Below, piece by piece: positions 24,507 through 36,800 of a DNA stretch of 64,000 bases. This DNA is from Liolophura sinensis (lineage: Eukaryota; Mollusca; Polyplacophora; Chitonida; Chitonidae), in the NCBI RefSeq assembly GCF_032854445.1, contig NC_088296.1, forward strand, positions 8,282,706 to 8,346,705, read 5' to 3'. The notes under the pieces are model-generated. The model saw only the letters and a list, made by a program, of their open reading frames with translations, had not been told where the DNA came from and made no database searches. Position 1 is the stretch's first letter. The number at the start of each line of letters is the position of its first letter. The translations under genes were made by a program, and so were the position numbers.

Positions 24507-24760
24507 AGACAGATCTGGAGACGTTACCTTAACATGACGATTCGTGTAAATGTTTATGTCACTGATAATAGTGAAGTTAGTGGTGTGATGGTTTAAGAGT
24601 AAGGAAGTTTGGTTCCTCCGAACGTATGCAGGTGTATACATAAATTATAAAATATTAGGTCTGTTAAAGTCACAATGTGCAAAAGCTCATGGCGTACGAA
24701 TAAGAAATAAAAATATATGACCTTATTTGAAATTCTCTACATTACAGATGTTCGACTTAC

Positions 24761-24906
24761 CCAAGCAGTAAAACGTGACTGGCTGCTGTATTCTGTTGTC
24801 ATTATCGGATAAGCACACACACTCCGTGTTTTGGTAACACTCAGCTCTAAAGCTACATGAACTGACGGTTCCACATAACTGGAGCCCTCTACCTTCCAAC
24901 ACAAAT
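24761..24906 (-). CDS. Orphan first-EGF (E1) exon on the opposite strand
   Basis: Read on the minus strand, the frame gives LCGTVSSC, SFRAEC, YQNTECVC, a long loop, then TFYCLG with a perfect phase-1 donor (G|GTAAGT). Six cysteines in EGF order and the C-x-C, long loop, YC-end pattern match the E1 exons of receptors A, B and C. The acceptor is uncertain: ggaacag at 24907 has a poor pyrimidine tract and the wrong phase. I could not find matching signal-peptide, TM or tail exons on the minus strand, so this may be a relic of an inverted duplicate. Confidence 0.55.
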
Positions 24907-24962
24907 CTGTTCCGAATGATTTCGATGTAATTTTCCTCAAATTTCACACGACTTTCATTCAA

Positions 24963-26005
24963 TATCTTTTTATATATTTAACATATGGATAAAAGAAATG
25001 TATGCAACACGAACAACAACAGGTTATAGAATTTCTGTTACCTCCCAACGCTATAAAGAAAGCAACCTACCGTGCCCTCATTCAAAAGCGTGAAATAAGA
25101 GTCGGTACTTCTACGACGTGTAGGTACGGTCATTTGGATGGCTTCATTGAGGAGAAAATTATCATTGCATACCGATGTGTACTGATTCTGACAATTCATA
25201 ATATTTCATACATTGTAATTTTCGGACGAGCATAATTTTGTCTCTCTTTAAAGTGTATTTTATTCATGTTTGGCGTTTTTCGCGATGTACCAGAGGTCAA
25301 GTTTCATGGGTGTTGGTACGATATAGATGTACCTTCCGATCTCAGAACTGAAGACATCTTATAATTACATTTTTACTTTGCGGGTAGGGTGTCTTAACGG
25401 TGAGTGGTATACAAATTTGGTGTCTCTGTGTTAGGAAAGACAAGCGACAAGGTCAGAATGCGTATTTAGGTTGCTTCCACCAACATCTGGAAACTTTCAT
25501 GAGCAGCCTGATAATACAGACATATTTTTCGGTTGTTAAAATCCAATTTGTGTTAACCCATATCAGTCACATCCGTATAGAACGACATTACCATTTGGTA
25601 TGCTGCTTGTCATTTGAAGAAACCATAGCTTAAAGCCTAGTTGGTGCTGTTGTACTTTCTCAGTTCGTGATACGGTCGTCAAGTTATCAAAAATTATGCG
25701 AACTGTTTTTTTGGTGTATTTATGTACAAACGCTATCAGAGTAGAACCAGCTGGAAGCTAGTATTGCTGAAGGAAAACAGTTTGTCCAGTGTGCTACGCC
25801 AGTCAAAGGTTGGATTTGGAAAGTTGCATTCTGCATTTTCTAGAAGTCGAAAGTTGTCCATACTCTCACATACAATGATGCACATCATAATATGCTTATT
25901 TCTATACTGTATGTAACATGTATATATGCTTACGATACCTAGTGATTTGTTTTCATAATTGGATTTTGTTGATGTCTACACGTTGGGTCAAATGTTCACT
26001 GAGGT
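24963..26005. other. Unannotated stretch
   Basis: Several short open frames (25002-25235, 25400-25633) without recognisable content. No SINE and no exon support. Confidence 0.3.
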
Positions 26006-26095
26006 TACACTTCTGGACTAGAGCTGTCAACTGACTTCAAGGCCTTGAAGTCAGTTGACAGCTCTAGTGCTGATTAATCCTAATGGAACCAGAAG
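26006..26095. repeat. Perfect 52-bp palindrome with outer inverted repeats
   Basis: 26017-26042 and 26043-26068 are exact reverse complements with no spacer. Just outside, tacacttctgg (26006-26016) pairs with ccagaagtgta near 26089-26099, so the whole resembles a small hairpin transposon or inversion junction. Confidence 0.9.
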
Positions 26096-26828
26096 TGTAT
26101 AATTTGACACTTTCACGTTGTAGAAAGAAGAGCTTTTTATAATGGTTTGCTTAAAAGCTAAACACATGGTGTTTTTAACTAACTATTACGTTATCGGCTA
26201 TTTACTAGCAGGCTAACCTACATTTTATAGTCTAACAGTACAACTGTATACATACCATCCTTAACGTGTGTGACTGGTTCAGAAAAGCACAGTTACTTCA
26301 CAACACAGTCACAAATCCCACCATCCCTATGTTATTCCAAAAAAACCCGTTGGAGGCTACATGACTATTTAGCTGGTGCTAAGTAGACGACTATGAAATG
26401 TACATCAGCATTGAGTCTGCGTTAAAATTGTAGTTTGCAGTGTGTAATAAAAAGAAGAAATCGGTGGTGAAGTTTTGCTGCTAAGGGAACTCTGATGATC
26501 CCCGAGAAACCAGTTTTATTCATGTGCAATACATGTGCAGTTAGCTATTTATTTACTTCATGATTCTTTATTCTGAGGAAGTAATATTCAGTACAGGTAC
26601 AAGATAAGATACCAGTCAAGCAACACCTAAAACACTTCACTTTTACAAATCAACATACACAAAGGGTTACCAATCAAGTTTTGAAGATTGTTTAAAAAAA
26701 AAAAGGTTGTTCTTGTCATAAGAATGGCAATGTATTTTTTGATTTTAAAGTTCTCGTTTTCGGGGGGTGGGGGTGGGGGTGATGGTTGCTTTTCTTATTT
26801 AATAGGGAAGTTTCTGTCGTCTTTATAG

Positions 26829-26987
26829 GACGACGTGGGCATGCAAATGAATAATTATGGAAATCTACACAAGAACACAGACGAATGTGGCGCCCCTTAT
26901 CTGACGGGGAGAGCTGGGAATTTGTCATGTATCTCACAGCTGTCAGTCATGAATGGAACAATATTATCCACGAATCAAAAGAAGTAA
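26829..26987 (+). other. Possible orphan terminal exon
   Basis: Directly after a good acceptor (ttctgtcgtctttatag) a 52-codon open frame runs to TAA. It starts DDVGMQMNNYGNLHKN and is hydrophilic with a YGNL (YxxL) motif, like a receptor tail. No upstream exons were found. A longer frame overlaps it at 26885-27178. Confidence 0.25.
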
Positions 26988-28379
26988 CACTGACTATATA
27001 CCCAAACTTACCTTTGACGGATATAGCCATGACAGTTAACCATACACATGGTAAAGTCAGGACGCTGCCCCATCGCCTTGGGGGAAGGGACTATCATTCT
27101 TTCTACGTTAGCCACCTATATCTGTCTGTGCAAATTCCCCGCATAAAAAGTGTTCCACGTCTCAGTAAAAGAAATTGAATGTCGACCAATGGATCTAGTG
27201 TTGTTTGGTAAGAGGAGTAGAATGAAACCGCCGTGCACAGAAACCCGTTGGTGTTTACAGAATACAACTTCGGTGATCAAACGAACCGCTCAGATGTGAC
27301 GTGAGCTGTCGTTTGCGTTGTGAACTAGTAAGGCGTTATGCCTATGTAGGAACATGCTTATCTATATGTTGCCCCTGTACTCAATGCTGCTATCACACGC
27401 CACCAAAGATGCAGTTTTATTGCATGGGGCTACAAACATCCGACTAGGTCAACAGCTCCCTGTATATCCCTAGTTTATCCTTATATACTTATAGACCAAA
27501 GTTTGAGAACTGAAGAAGCTGCCAATTGTAGTGAGTCACCCAGTTCACAAACTGTTCTGAATGTCTTTCACCGACCTACCCGTAACCTCCGGCATGTCAG
27601 TCGTCAGAACTGATAGTATAAGTAAAATATCATGTGGATATTAGGTGTATATGTGAGTATATTTTCTGCAACGAATCGAGGGCTTGACGCCCTTGATGAC
27701 CTTGAGGTCGAGGATTACAGCCAGGTACGTTTTCATGAAAGCTAGAAAGAGATTTGGTTTTACTTAACCACCGATGCATAGGTGACAAATTAGAGTGTAC
27801 AAGATTTAACACCAAAGATTGCGGTAATGTTCTCATCCGATAAACACAGCACACTTCAGCATTTTTTTAAAAAAGAAGATGAAAAAAAAAGGAAAAAAAG
27901 AAAAACTTTCAGAAAAATATATCGTGCTACGAGATAATCAGCCAATTGGATTACGTTTTGCTTTGCGCTTTTGTTAAAACACTTATATATGTGACATAAT
28001 CATTGGACGATTATATCGGGCCCTCAGATAATCGACCAACCGAAACTGGGGTGTTTTATTCCGAGAAACTTTAGGTTAGTACAGAAAATAAAATAAAAAA
28101 GAACAGTCTGGCAATTTTCTTTAATAAATTTTTAGTGTGGCAAGAAATAAATTCTTTTAATATTAAGCACAACAATTGTTCAAAAACATATCAAACCCAG
28201 CAGTCACCTCAAAATAAGACAGCTAGAACGTGTCACTCCTTGCACTTAAATCACGGTTATGTTTGGTTCCCGCTGAGTTCATAAAAAGTTAAACGTTTTC
28301 AGCCCAACTGGACTAATGTTTTTTTTTTATGGAAAGGTTGGTGTTCAATAATAAGTGACGAGGAATGTTCAAACAAATG
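26988..28379. other. Unannotated stretch
   Basis: No exon, SINE or tandem repeat recognised; a poly-A-rich patch lies near 27870-27905. Confidence 0.3.
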
Positions 28380-28500
28380 GCAGTCTCGCGGGTTCCTTTA
28401 ACGTTTGACGTCAGGGGGAAATGTGCGATGATTTTCCCTCGGTTTTCGGCCCGGTTTCCCCAACTCGCACAACTGATCGCCATCATGTAAGTAATTTATA
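28380..28500 (+). promoter_or_regulatory. Candidate promoter / non-coding first exon
   Basis: A locally CpG-rich patch in AT-rich surroundings contains a perfect CRE palindrome TGACGTCA (28406-28413) and ends in a strong donor-like catcatGTAAGTAA (about 28485-28496). Receptor B's coding start at 33794 is preceded by an acceptor (aacaacag), implying an upstream untranslated exon, so this could be its promoter. That is inference from position only. Confidence 0.25.
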
Positions 28501-30099
28501 ATTTCGCGTAGAATCATTTAAACAAATCAGTAACTGGTAAAACATTGTTATGGCATAATTGTTAGTTGGTAAAAACGCTTCTGCAGTGGTGGTTCTTTGC
28601 AGATTAATTGAAATATCTTAATGGACAAGTAAGGTTTAGGGATTTATGAAGCGGTATATGAGCAACACAAAAACCAGTGGACTTCCTGATATTTGATACT
28701 GCCAGTAAGAGGTTCTCAATTTATCCTGTCTACAAGACTAGATGTTAATATGCTTTACTTGATCTATGTTTACTTTGCTAAAAGAAGAGTAGTTCAACAA
28801 CTGAACGGTCAATAGGAGAGAAATTACACTTGGCTTTCTCTTTTTTTTCTGGCTCTACAAGAAGTAAAGTACGGCAAGTAAAGGAGGCCTAAATCCCCTC
28901 TTGTAGCTTATGTACCAGGTAGAAGAGACGGATAGCAAGAGCAGTTCTTTCGTTGCAAGCTCACACCAGTGAGGCCAAATATACATACATACTTTACCTG
29001 TTTTTTTTTGTGCCCCAGAATAAGAAACATTTAAACCAACCATCTACACAGTGTAATTGTAGCGAAACTTATTATGTAATATAGCATGTCTTAGCAAGAA
29101 TACGAGCTGGTCCTCTTCTTTAAGAGATAAATACTTGCGCTATTCACATTACCGCTGTCTACTTTACCTGGCCTCGGACCCCCATTAATTTTCCATAAGC
29201 GACAATGTTAACGTCTAGCGCTGTAGCTCAGTCCCAAACATTCCGTGGCCAATAAGCTTTGGTGCATACCTGGCCCAGCCTGTGAGAAAGAAGCCATAAA
29301 AATCTTGACATAGGTTGACCGTCAAAATCTGGACCTTTCCATGCCGGCAGCTGGGAGGCGTGCCTAGCAACGCCAAGGGGACGTCACTCGCAGCCTCATC
29401 ACTACCTCACACCTTGTGTCCTCTCGCCCAGAATTTCAAACTTTCATCAATAAAGCTCATACCTCCTCAACGTTTAGACAGTTTCCAGCATTTTAATACC
29501 AAGCATGCACCTGTGCACCAAAAATGGACGCCTGGGAGCAAAAAAAGACTTTATACCCTAAAATTCACAGAACTACAATCGTCCCTACCGAAAAACGGAA
29601 GTTGTAATGGGGGTCTGTGTCCACCTTCACAGACAAATTCAAGACAACACAAACAACCGGATGGAAACAAGATGGCGCCGTCAGAGGCAGATAACTCTGT
29701 TAGGTGCTGGAGTTAAACATCGCTTAGGGTGAGCTTGTCAACTTCTCCAGACAGCACCACCGATGTATAATGCGAAGTTTCAGCGTAATATGCATAGCTT
29801 ACAATTACACATTTACTGCGTTGTTGTCTGATGCAGTTAAAACTTTTTTGTTAAAAATACCAACTGAGATTTATTGTTAAATCCAGTTTCTAAGAGTTAC
29901 GTTAGGTGAACAGCGTTGTTTGAAAATCACACGCTGACACATGTAGAATTGAGACGGTATACGCCGCCTAGGGACATACACAAATAACAGGTTTTAAGAT
30001 GACACCATATTGCATTGGGTGACGTGTTCGCATAGTTGTGTCTAAATGATGTGCTGGTAAACTTAGTTTGCTAAAATACCCGTGTAATTTATGTATTTG
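28501..30099. other. Unannotated stretch with one longer open frame
   Basis: 29315-29716 is open for 133 codons, Ser/Pro/Lys-rich, with aagATGGCGCCG near its end. I do not recognise it and see no splice support. The rest shows nothing. Confidence 0.3.
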
Positions 30100-31530
30100 C
30101 TGTGTCAGTGTATTGTGTTTATCTGCGGTGTCAGTATACTGTGTCAAGGTGCCGTGTCAGTATAACGTGTCAAGGTGCGGTGTGAGTATACTGTGTCAAG
30201 GTGCGGTGTCAGCATACTGTGTCAAGGTGCGGTGTCAGTACACCGTGTCAAGGTGCCGTGTCAGTATACTGTGTCAAGATGCGGTGTCAGAATACTGTCT
30301 GAAGGTGCGGTGTCAGTGTACTGTGTCAAGATGCGGTGTCAGAATAATGTATCAAGGTGCAGTGTCAGTATACTGTGCCAAGGCGCGGTGTCAGTACACT
30401 GTGGCAAGGTGCGGTGTCAATATACTGTGTCAAGATGCGGTGTCAAAATACTGTGTGAAGATGCGGTGTCAGAATACTGTGTCAAGGTGCGGTGTCCGAA
30501 TAATATGTCAAGATGCGCTGTCAGAATAATATGTCAAGATGCGCTGTCAGAATATTGTGTCAAAGTGCTGTGTCAGTATACTGTGCCAAGGTGCGGTGTC
30601 AGTATACTGTGCCAAGGTGCGGTGTCAGTATACTGTGTCAAGGTGCGGTGTCAGTATACTGTGTCAAGGTGCGGTGTCAGTATACCGTGTCAAGGTGCGG
30701 TGTCAGAATACTGTGCCAAGGTGCAGTGTCAGTATACTGTGTCAAGATGCGCTGTCAGAATACTGTGTCAGGGTGCGGTGTCAGAATATTGTGTCAAGGG
30801 GCAGTGTCAGTATACTGTGTAATTGTTCGGTCTCAGTATATTGTGTCAAGATGTGTGGTGCCAGAATACTTTGTCAAGGGGCGCTGTCCTAATACTGTTT
30901 CAAGGTGCAGTGTCAGAATACTGTGTCAAGGTGCGGTGGTAGTATACCGTGTCAAAGTGCGGTGTCAGTATACTGTACCTTGATGCGGTGTCAGCATACA
31001 CTGTCAAAGTGCAGTGTCAGTATTCTCTGTTTAGATGCTGTGTCAGTGTTCTGTGTTAAGGTTGCGTGTCAGTATACTGTGTCAAGATGCAGTGTCATTA
31101 TACTGTGTCAAGATGCGCTGTTAGTTTACTGTGTCAAGGTGCCGTGTCGGTATTCTGTGGCTGGATTCAGTGTCAGTTCACTGTGCCAAAGCACTGTATC
31201 AGTATTCTGTGTTGAGATGGTGTGTCAGTATTATGTCCTGAGATGGTGTGTCAGTATTTTGTGTCGGGGTGGGGTGCCAGTATTCTGTGTCGAGGAGGCG
31301 TGTAAGTGTACTATACCTAGGTGTCTTGTCAGAATATTGTGTCCAGGGGCAGTGTCAGTATACTGTGCCTAGGTGCAGTGTCAGTATACTGTGCCTAGAT
31401 GCGGTGTCAGTGTACTGCAATATACTGTGTAAATATACTGTGCCACGGTGCAGTGACAGTATACTCTGTTAATGTGCAGTGTTAATATACTGTGTCAAGG
31501 TGAAGTGTCAGTATACTGTGTCAAGGTGCC
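30100..31530. repeat. 26-bp minisatellite, about 55 copies
   Basis: Unit: gtgtcaaggtgcggtgtcag plus tatact. Copies are regular from 30130 to about 30800 and diverge to the right. Because 26 is not a multiple of 3 and the unit has no stop in any frame, all three plus-strand frames stay open over long distances with a 26-residue Cys/Val-rich period. There is no start context, signal peptide or splice site, so I treat it as non-coding. Confidence 0.95.
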
Positions 31531-32099
31531 CGACTTAACCCGACTTTCACGACGGGTTCTTAATTCTTTTGAATGCCAAAAACGAGGCCACTCAGCTGTA
31601 ATTTTCTTCCAACCGTAGCAGGCATTCAGCCCATCTCCATAATCAAATGGTTTTATTTAACTTTAACTGGGGCCATTTTAAATAATTTATCATTTTTGCT
31701 AAAAAAAACTGCATGCATGTTATGTTTTTCAACGATCTGCACAATTTTAAACCATGTACCTTTCTTTAATTCATCTTTCAGTTCTGTATGGGTTTGTATA
31801 TGTTGTGTTTTACACGTTAGGCTGATTCGGCTGCGGCTTTAAGTTTGCAAGGTTATCATATAACTGGTAAAGGGTGCTTTTTCTTCAGGCTATGCTTGGT
31901 TCTTTACACCCTTGGGTGAAGTTATTCATTGTTGTTTAAATACACACACAAGAATTTTTCAGTTATACGATGGTGGTCAGTAATATAGGTTGAGTAACTT
32001 TGGCAAGTTACTAAAGATCTTTGGTGGAAGATAAATGGTTTTCAGTGACATTCGGGAAGCGCAATTGGTCGTACGAGAATCGTTAACCGTTTATTGTCA

Positions 32100-32225
32100 C
32101 CAAGGCCTCATGGTCAGCAGGACCGGGAGAATCTACAAATTCACTGCCCAAGGCTGGGTTTGAACACCCACTTGTGTACCGTAGCGATTGAATGGCAGGG
32201 GCCTTAGACACTAGGCGACGGTTGT
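32100..32225 (-). repeat. tRNA-like SINE fragment, second family
   Basis: On the minus strand: box-A-like gtcgcctagtgtctaaggcc and box-B-like gggtgttcaaacccagcc at tRNA spacing. It shares ccattcaat and the box B with 39110-39250. Confidence 0.45.
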
Positions 32226-32929
32226 ATCTGTATGACTTGTGTATGCCTGTATGTCGATAAGCGACTCAGGTTCCATTGCCTTTGGGATGTACATGCATAA
32301 ACGGTAACGACTTGTCTAGTGCGTGTAGATGCATTTACAATGAGTACAAGTTTGTGGCTTGATAATGTATTCTCAAGCATTAGAAGATAAAAGCCGGCAA
32401 AATGTGCCGTTTTCTGCCCAAAATGAGTTCCCATTATGCTGTATGTATTCCCGCAAGGTGTGTTAATTATACGGAAGTAGTAACGGCCATTACGGTGAGG
32501 TTTTCTGTCCTCAGGCCATGCTCATGTAGAATATACCAAGGGTAAGATTTCAAAGAACTGCAAAAAAGCCTAGCATACATGTTTTTATAGTAAGGAAGAA
32601 GACGACGCATAACAGCCCACCTTGTCACGAAACAGGAACACCCAACATATGAGTGCTTATTTCCTTATTCGGGCGTGTTAGCGAATTCTGACCATATAAA
32701 ATGTTGTCACCAACTTGATGAGTATTGCTTTACCCGTGTATGTTCCTTAGCGGACAGTTGAGTTATTCAAAAGCTTATCATGACCTTCATGTCATTAACG
32801 TATTAAAACCCGTTAAGTGCGTCATAGCCAGATAAGTATGAAGTAGATATCTGAATTACAACTTCTCCCGTAAATTGTGGTGGTCCAGTTAACACTGGAC
32901 CGAAAAGTGTCGACATCAATAAACAAATT

Positions 32930-33085
32930 ATCGATATCAGTAATTCATTGATCGATATAACTTTCATTTATCGATATCGATATATAAATTAGCAACATCG
33001 GAAATAGCAACCATTTACTCATATCGAAAAATAGCAACCATTTATCCATATCGATAAATAATTTATCGATTTATCGATATCGCCG
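32930..33085. other. Cluster of TATCGAT palindromes
   Basis: At least seven atcgat/tatcgata motifs within 155 bp, interspersed with repeated 'atagcaaccattta' segments. TATCGATA is the DRE core in insects; relevance here is unknown. Confidence 0.5.
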
Positions 33086-33793
33086 GGCGATGAATGGCCC
33101 TAACCGGCTTCCACATTGAGAGACCTTGACCTCTAAAATATGACCTACAGAACGTTTAATGATGACGGGAAACATACTGACAAGGTGGAGTAGAGAGATG
33201 TTATAGATAATACGCATCACTTGAATTGCAACTTCTTCATCTTCCGTTACCCTAATTTTCCCTTAACCTTTTCCACTGCCTCTAATTCTCATAGTTTAAT
33301 GATGCTTCCATCCGTATTCACATAACCAAATTATTTTCGGATTATTTTCTTAATAATTGTATGCATAAATTCCGCCTGAAATCAGTGCTTTAAATCATGA
33401 TTTACAGTAACGGATTTTTTTTGCACTTAGCAACGTTTGATGTCATTAACTTGCAAGTATTAACATACATGCAACATACATGTATCAGCAACGGGAATAT
33501 ATATCCCCGTTATATCCGATATTTCATGCGAGCAGCCGGAGTCAGACTCCGTGACGATGACATGTCTTGTTTGTGGCCGGGTACTCTGCCTCACTAGTGC
33601 TAAGGCAAAACTAATGGAGTGATTTTTTTAACAAGGAAATTAAAGTCGCGTAGCCTGGAGCGCGTTTGAAAATGTGAATATTGTTCAAATATGCACACTT
33701 GCTGACAAATGTTTGCACGAGTGTCTTTAAGACAGAGTTAACATATAACCACATATCAATGCCCTATTGCGCTTAGTACTGTAACAACAGAGG

Positions 33794-33854
33794 ATGATGG
33801 GTTTCCCTATTTCTAAAGCATTGTGGATGATTTTGTCGACGCTGTTGGCGGAAA
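33794..33854 (+). CDS. Receptor B exon 1: signal peptide
   Basis: Acceptor-like aacaacag, then AGG and ATG. Reads MMGFPISKALWMILSTLLAE and a phase-1 donor (A|GTGAGT). Confidence 0.78.
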
Positions 33855-36800
33855 GTGAGTAGCGCCTTTGAGGCAGTATTTTCGTTAGGATAATTTGCAG
33901 GTATTTAAAATGTGTTCACGATCACTTGGCACACCTGTTTCATGATTATGTTCCGTGTTGAGGGCACGCCCTAAACACGCTACATCTGTTTCTACATTCA
34001 CAAATGATTATAGATTACCTTTTGAGGAAACCATCAGACAAGATCAATGAGGTATCGTGTTCGAACCCAGCTGTCGGTGTTTAGGCTGCGGCGTCAAGTT
34101 AGGAATTGGCCTGACAAAGGTTGATGGTTTTCTACACCTATAAACATGACAGACGCCGTATGTGTTTAAAACTCCGCATATCCGCGTTAAACAGTAACAA
34201 AACAAATATATAAATAAATATGAGTTTCCGTGGAGACGGTAAGTAATATCGAACATATTTTATTTTCGACACAAATGCATCATTTTGAATAATTCTAAAT
34301 CAATGACACCTGCTATATAATGCCATTACCATTAGTGTATTTTTAGTCCAGTCCTCCTTAAGCCACAATGCTAGAGGACGTGCAAATTGTTTGTGTTTAA
34401 GCGTTCACATGAACAACTGAAATGAAACGCTGATGTAAATTGACAAAAGGCCTTATTTCACGAGTACCAAGTAATTATTTGTCAACTATCACACTGTCCT
34501 CGGTGCTCTGCTTTGTTATCTAGGCTGTACTTTTTTTATGCTGACATGATTCCAGGAGGTTTTCCGTTATTTTGGATGAGATTCATGCAGAAAAGTCATG
34601 CATTAATAGTGACATTTCCGTATTTTTCAAAGTTAATAATTTATGTTTCTATTTACTTTATTTATTTGATGAAAACTACCCATAATCAAAAAGAACTAAC
34701 TGCAAAGGGTTAGATAGACCAGAAAAGTAACAATATTGACATTATTTCGGACAATTTCTTTGGCTCTTAACGACTGTTTACAATCTATCTTTGTATTTGC
34801 TAAATACAACTGCTCATAACTGAAAATAGTGTTTGGCCCGTTTTTGTCTTATTTATTAATGAACTTAGACTGTTACGGTATTTAGGAAAGGGGGTTAATT
34901 CTGGTGGGTTTTATACGTCTCAGTCCGTTTTTTATAGCCCGAACTGCTGACAAGTGCCGTGGAATGTGTGGGCACGGTACATCATGCCGCCTCGAACGGT
35001 GTCGAGGAAGATGTTTTAACTGCAGATGTGACTTGGGCTTTGCTCAACGCAAACGTGTGAATGGATCCATACCACCCGTGTATTATTGCTTTCGTAAGTA
35101 TACACTGGGCCATTGTTGCTCGTTGGGCTAAAGAATTTGAATCATGCTATAATAACAGTAATACAAAACCACATAGTTCCTTACTACTCAATACGATAAA
35201 AGATATAAAAAAGTTATTTCAATCCAATATGTCTGATGGCTGATTTACACCACCAACCTTTTGTTCATAAAACGAATTTTGGGGGGAGGGGGTGGGTGGG
35301 GGGTGGGTGGTCAGCTGATACAGCTTTCAGCTTTTCCAATCACAAATATAAACGTGTTCAACCAAGGGAGAGACCTATAATAGGTGTGACATGATGGTTT
35401 GCCCCAACCAATCCTGTTCACTCTACGCGTAAATCGAGATGCCATAGTAAATGTAAAAAAAAAAAATGCTTAAGAAGGGCCTTAGGTCTAAACGGCAACA
35501 AATGAAACCAACAAATGAGTAGATATGTGTAAAGAAGTCTGTTCATTTATATCAGTTTAACAGTACTGATAGTACCATCTTCAACGATCCACGTTTCGTT
35601 ATGCATTCATGCACGGCAGATGTTGTAAAGCGAGTAAAGATATTCTGCATCTACGCCATGACACAAACCGGCTAGCAACTTTTTATGATCATTTTATACG
35701 TTTTGTCCAAATGAGAGTCAAAGTTATTCAAACATCGGGGCAAACCATTTTATAATTCGAGCATCAATGGTAAGGCGCAAGGCTTTAAAACTGACAAAGT
35801 TTACGAGAAATCGTATTTTGAGCAAATTATGACAATGACAAATTATGACAACTATATATTATTTGTATTATAACAAATGTTTCTGATTTATTGGACAGAA
35901 ACATGTGACGACAATGGTGCTAATTGCCCTGAAAAATCAGAGTGTCAGCTGACGAAATTAGGAGACTGGTCAGGTGGTAGAAAAAAATCCGGGAAACTGT
36001 GTATTTGTTCCCGGGATACCTCTCTTTCTTCTACAGGGCAGTGCATGGGTGAGTCTTAGATGAAGACAAAAGATAATTAAAGACAGCCCAGAGCAGTGAT
36101 GACAGTGTGATTGCTGGCAAATGGTCAAACGTTACTGATGAAATTCAGCCTCTAAATTTGTTAATTTACTCTGGTCTGGGTTTTCATATAACTGTTCATG
36201 TACATACAAAAAGCAGCAACTTACACGCCCATTACACCATCGCCTAGGCAGATTTATGTAAAAACAAGGCAGTCATATTATTTGCACTTTGACGTCACAG
36301 GTCTAGAATTACTGAAAATGCAGTGTTGTCATCACATTAAGGGTTCGATCACATAACAGGCCTTTATATGGGTAAAGTGATCATCAGCCGATTAGAAATC
36401 TTATGACTTTAAAACCATTCTCCAGTTTCCAGAGAATGTGGACTGAATTTCACGGTTATGCGATGAAGATATTACCCAACAGAAGACAACTTGTCTTCAG
36501 TAAAATGTGTGTGCATATCCACGTACTCCGGTTTCCTCCAATCAATAGGTGGCCGCAATAGTATCAGTCAAACATTCTTCAGTATGACGTTACTTTGAAA
36601 CAAACAAATAAATAAATAAATATTAGTTTGCTTAAAATTCACATGCTCCATTGCACCGTGGCAGAAGCAGTATTTGTCAAATCAGTATGCACTAATGTTA
36701 ATTGCGATATATTATACCAAACTGGTCTAGAAGTACTCAAAATGCAATACTGGCGTCACATTTAACATACAAGCCGAACTGATCGGCGTTAATGTGCTCC

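Larger units (their letters stand above)
31531..33793. other. Region upstream of receptor B
   Basis: Contains a badly diverged SINE trace near 31940-32050 and a tRNA-like SINE fragment at 32100-32225 (minus). It also has a cluster of tatcgata/atcgat motifs at 32930-33085. No exon recognised. Confidence 0.4.

Noticed and set aside
29315-29716. 133-codon frame as a host gene
   Set aside because: No domain, no splice signals and no neighbouring exons; composition is compatible with chance or an unknown transposon.
30068-31472. Several 75-215 codon Cys/Val-rich frames
   Set aside because: All follow from the stop-free 26-bp minisatellite; there is no start context, splice site or signal peptide.
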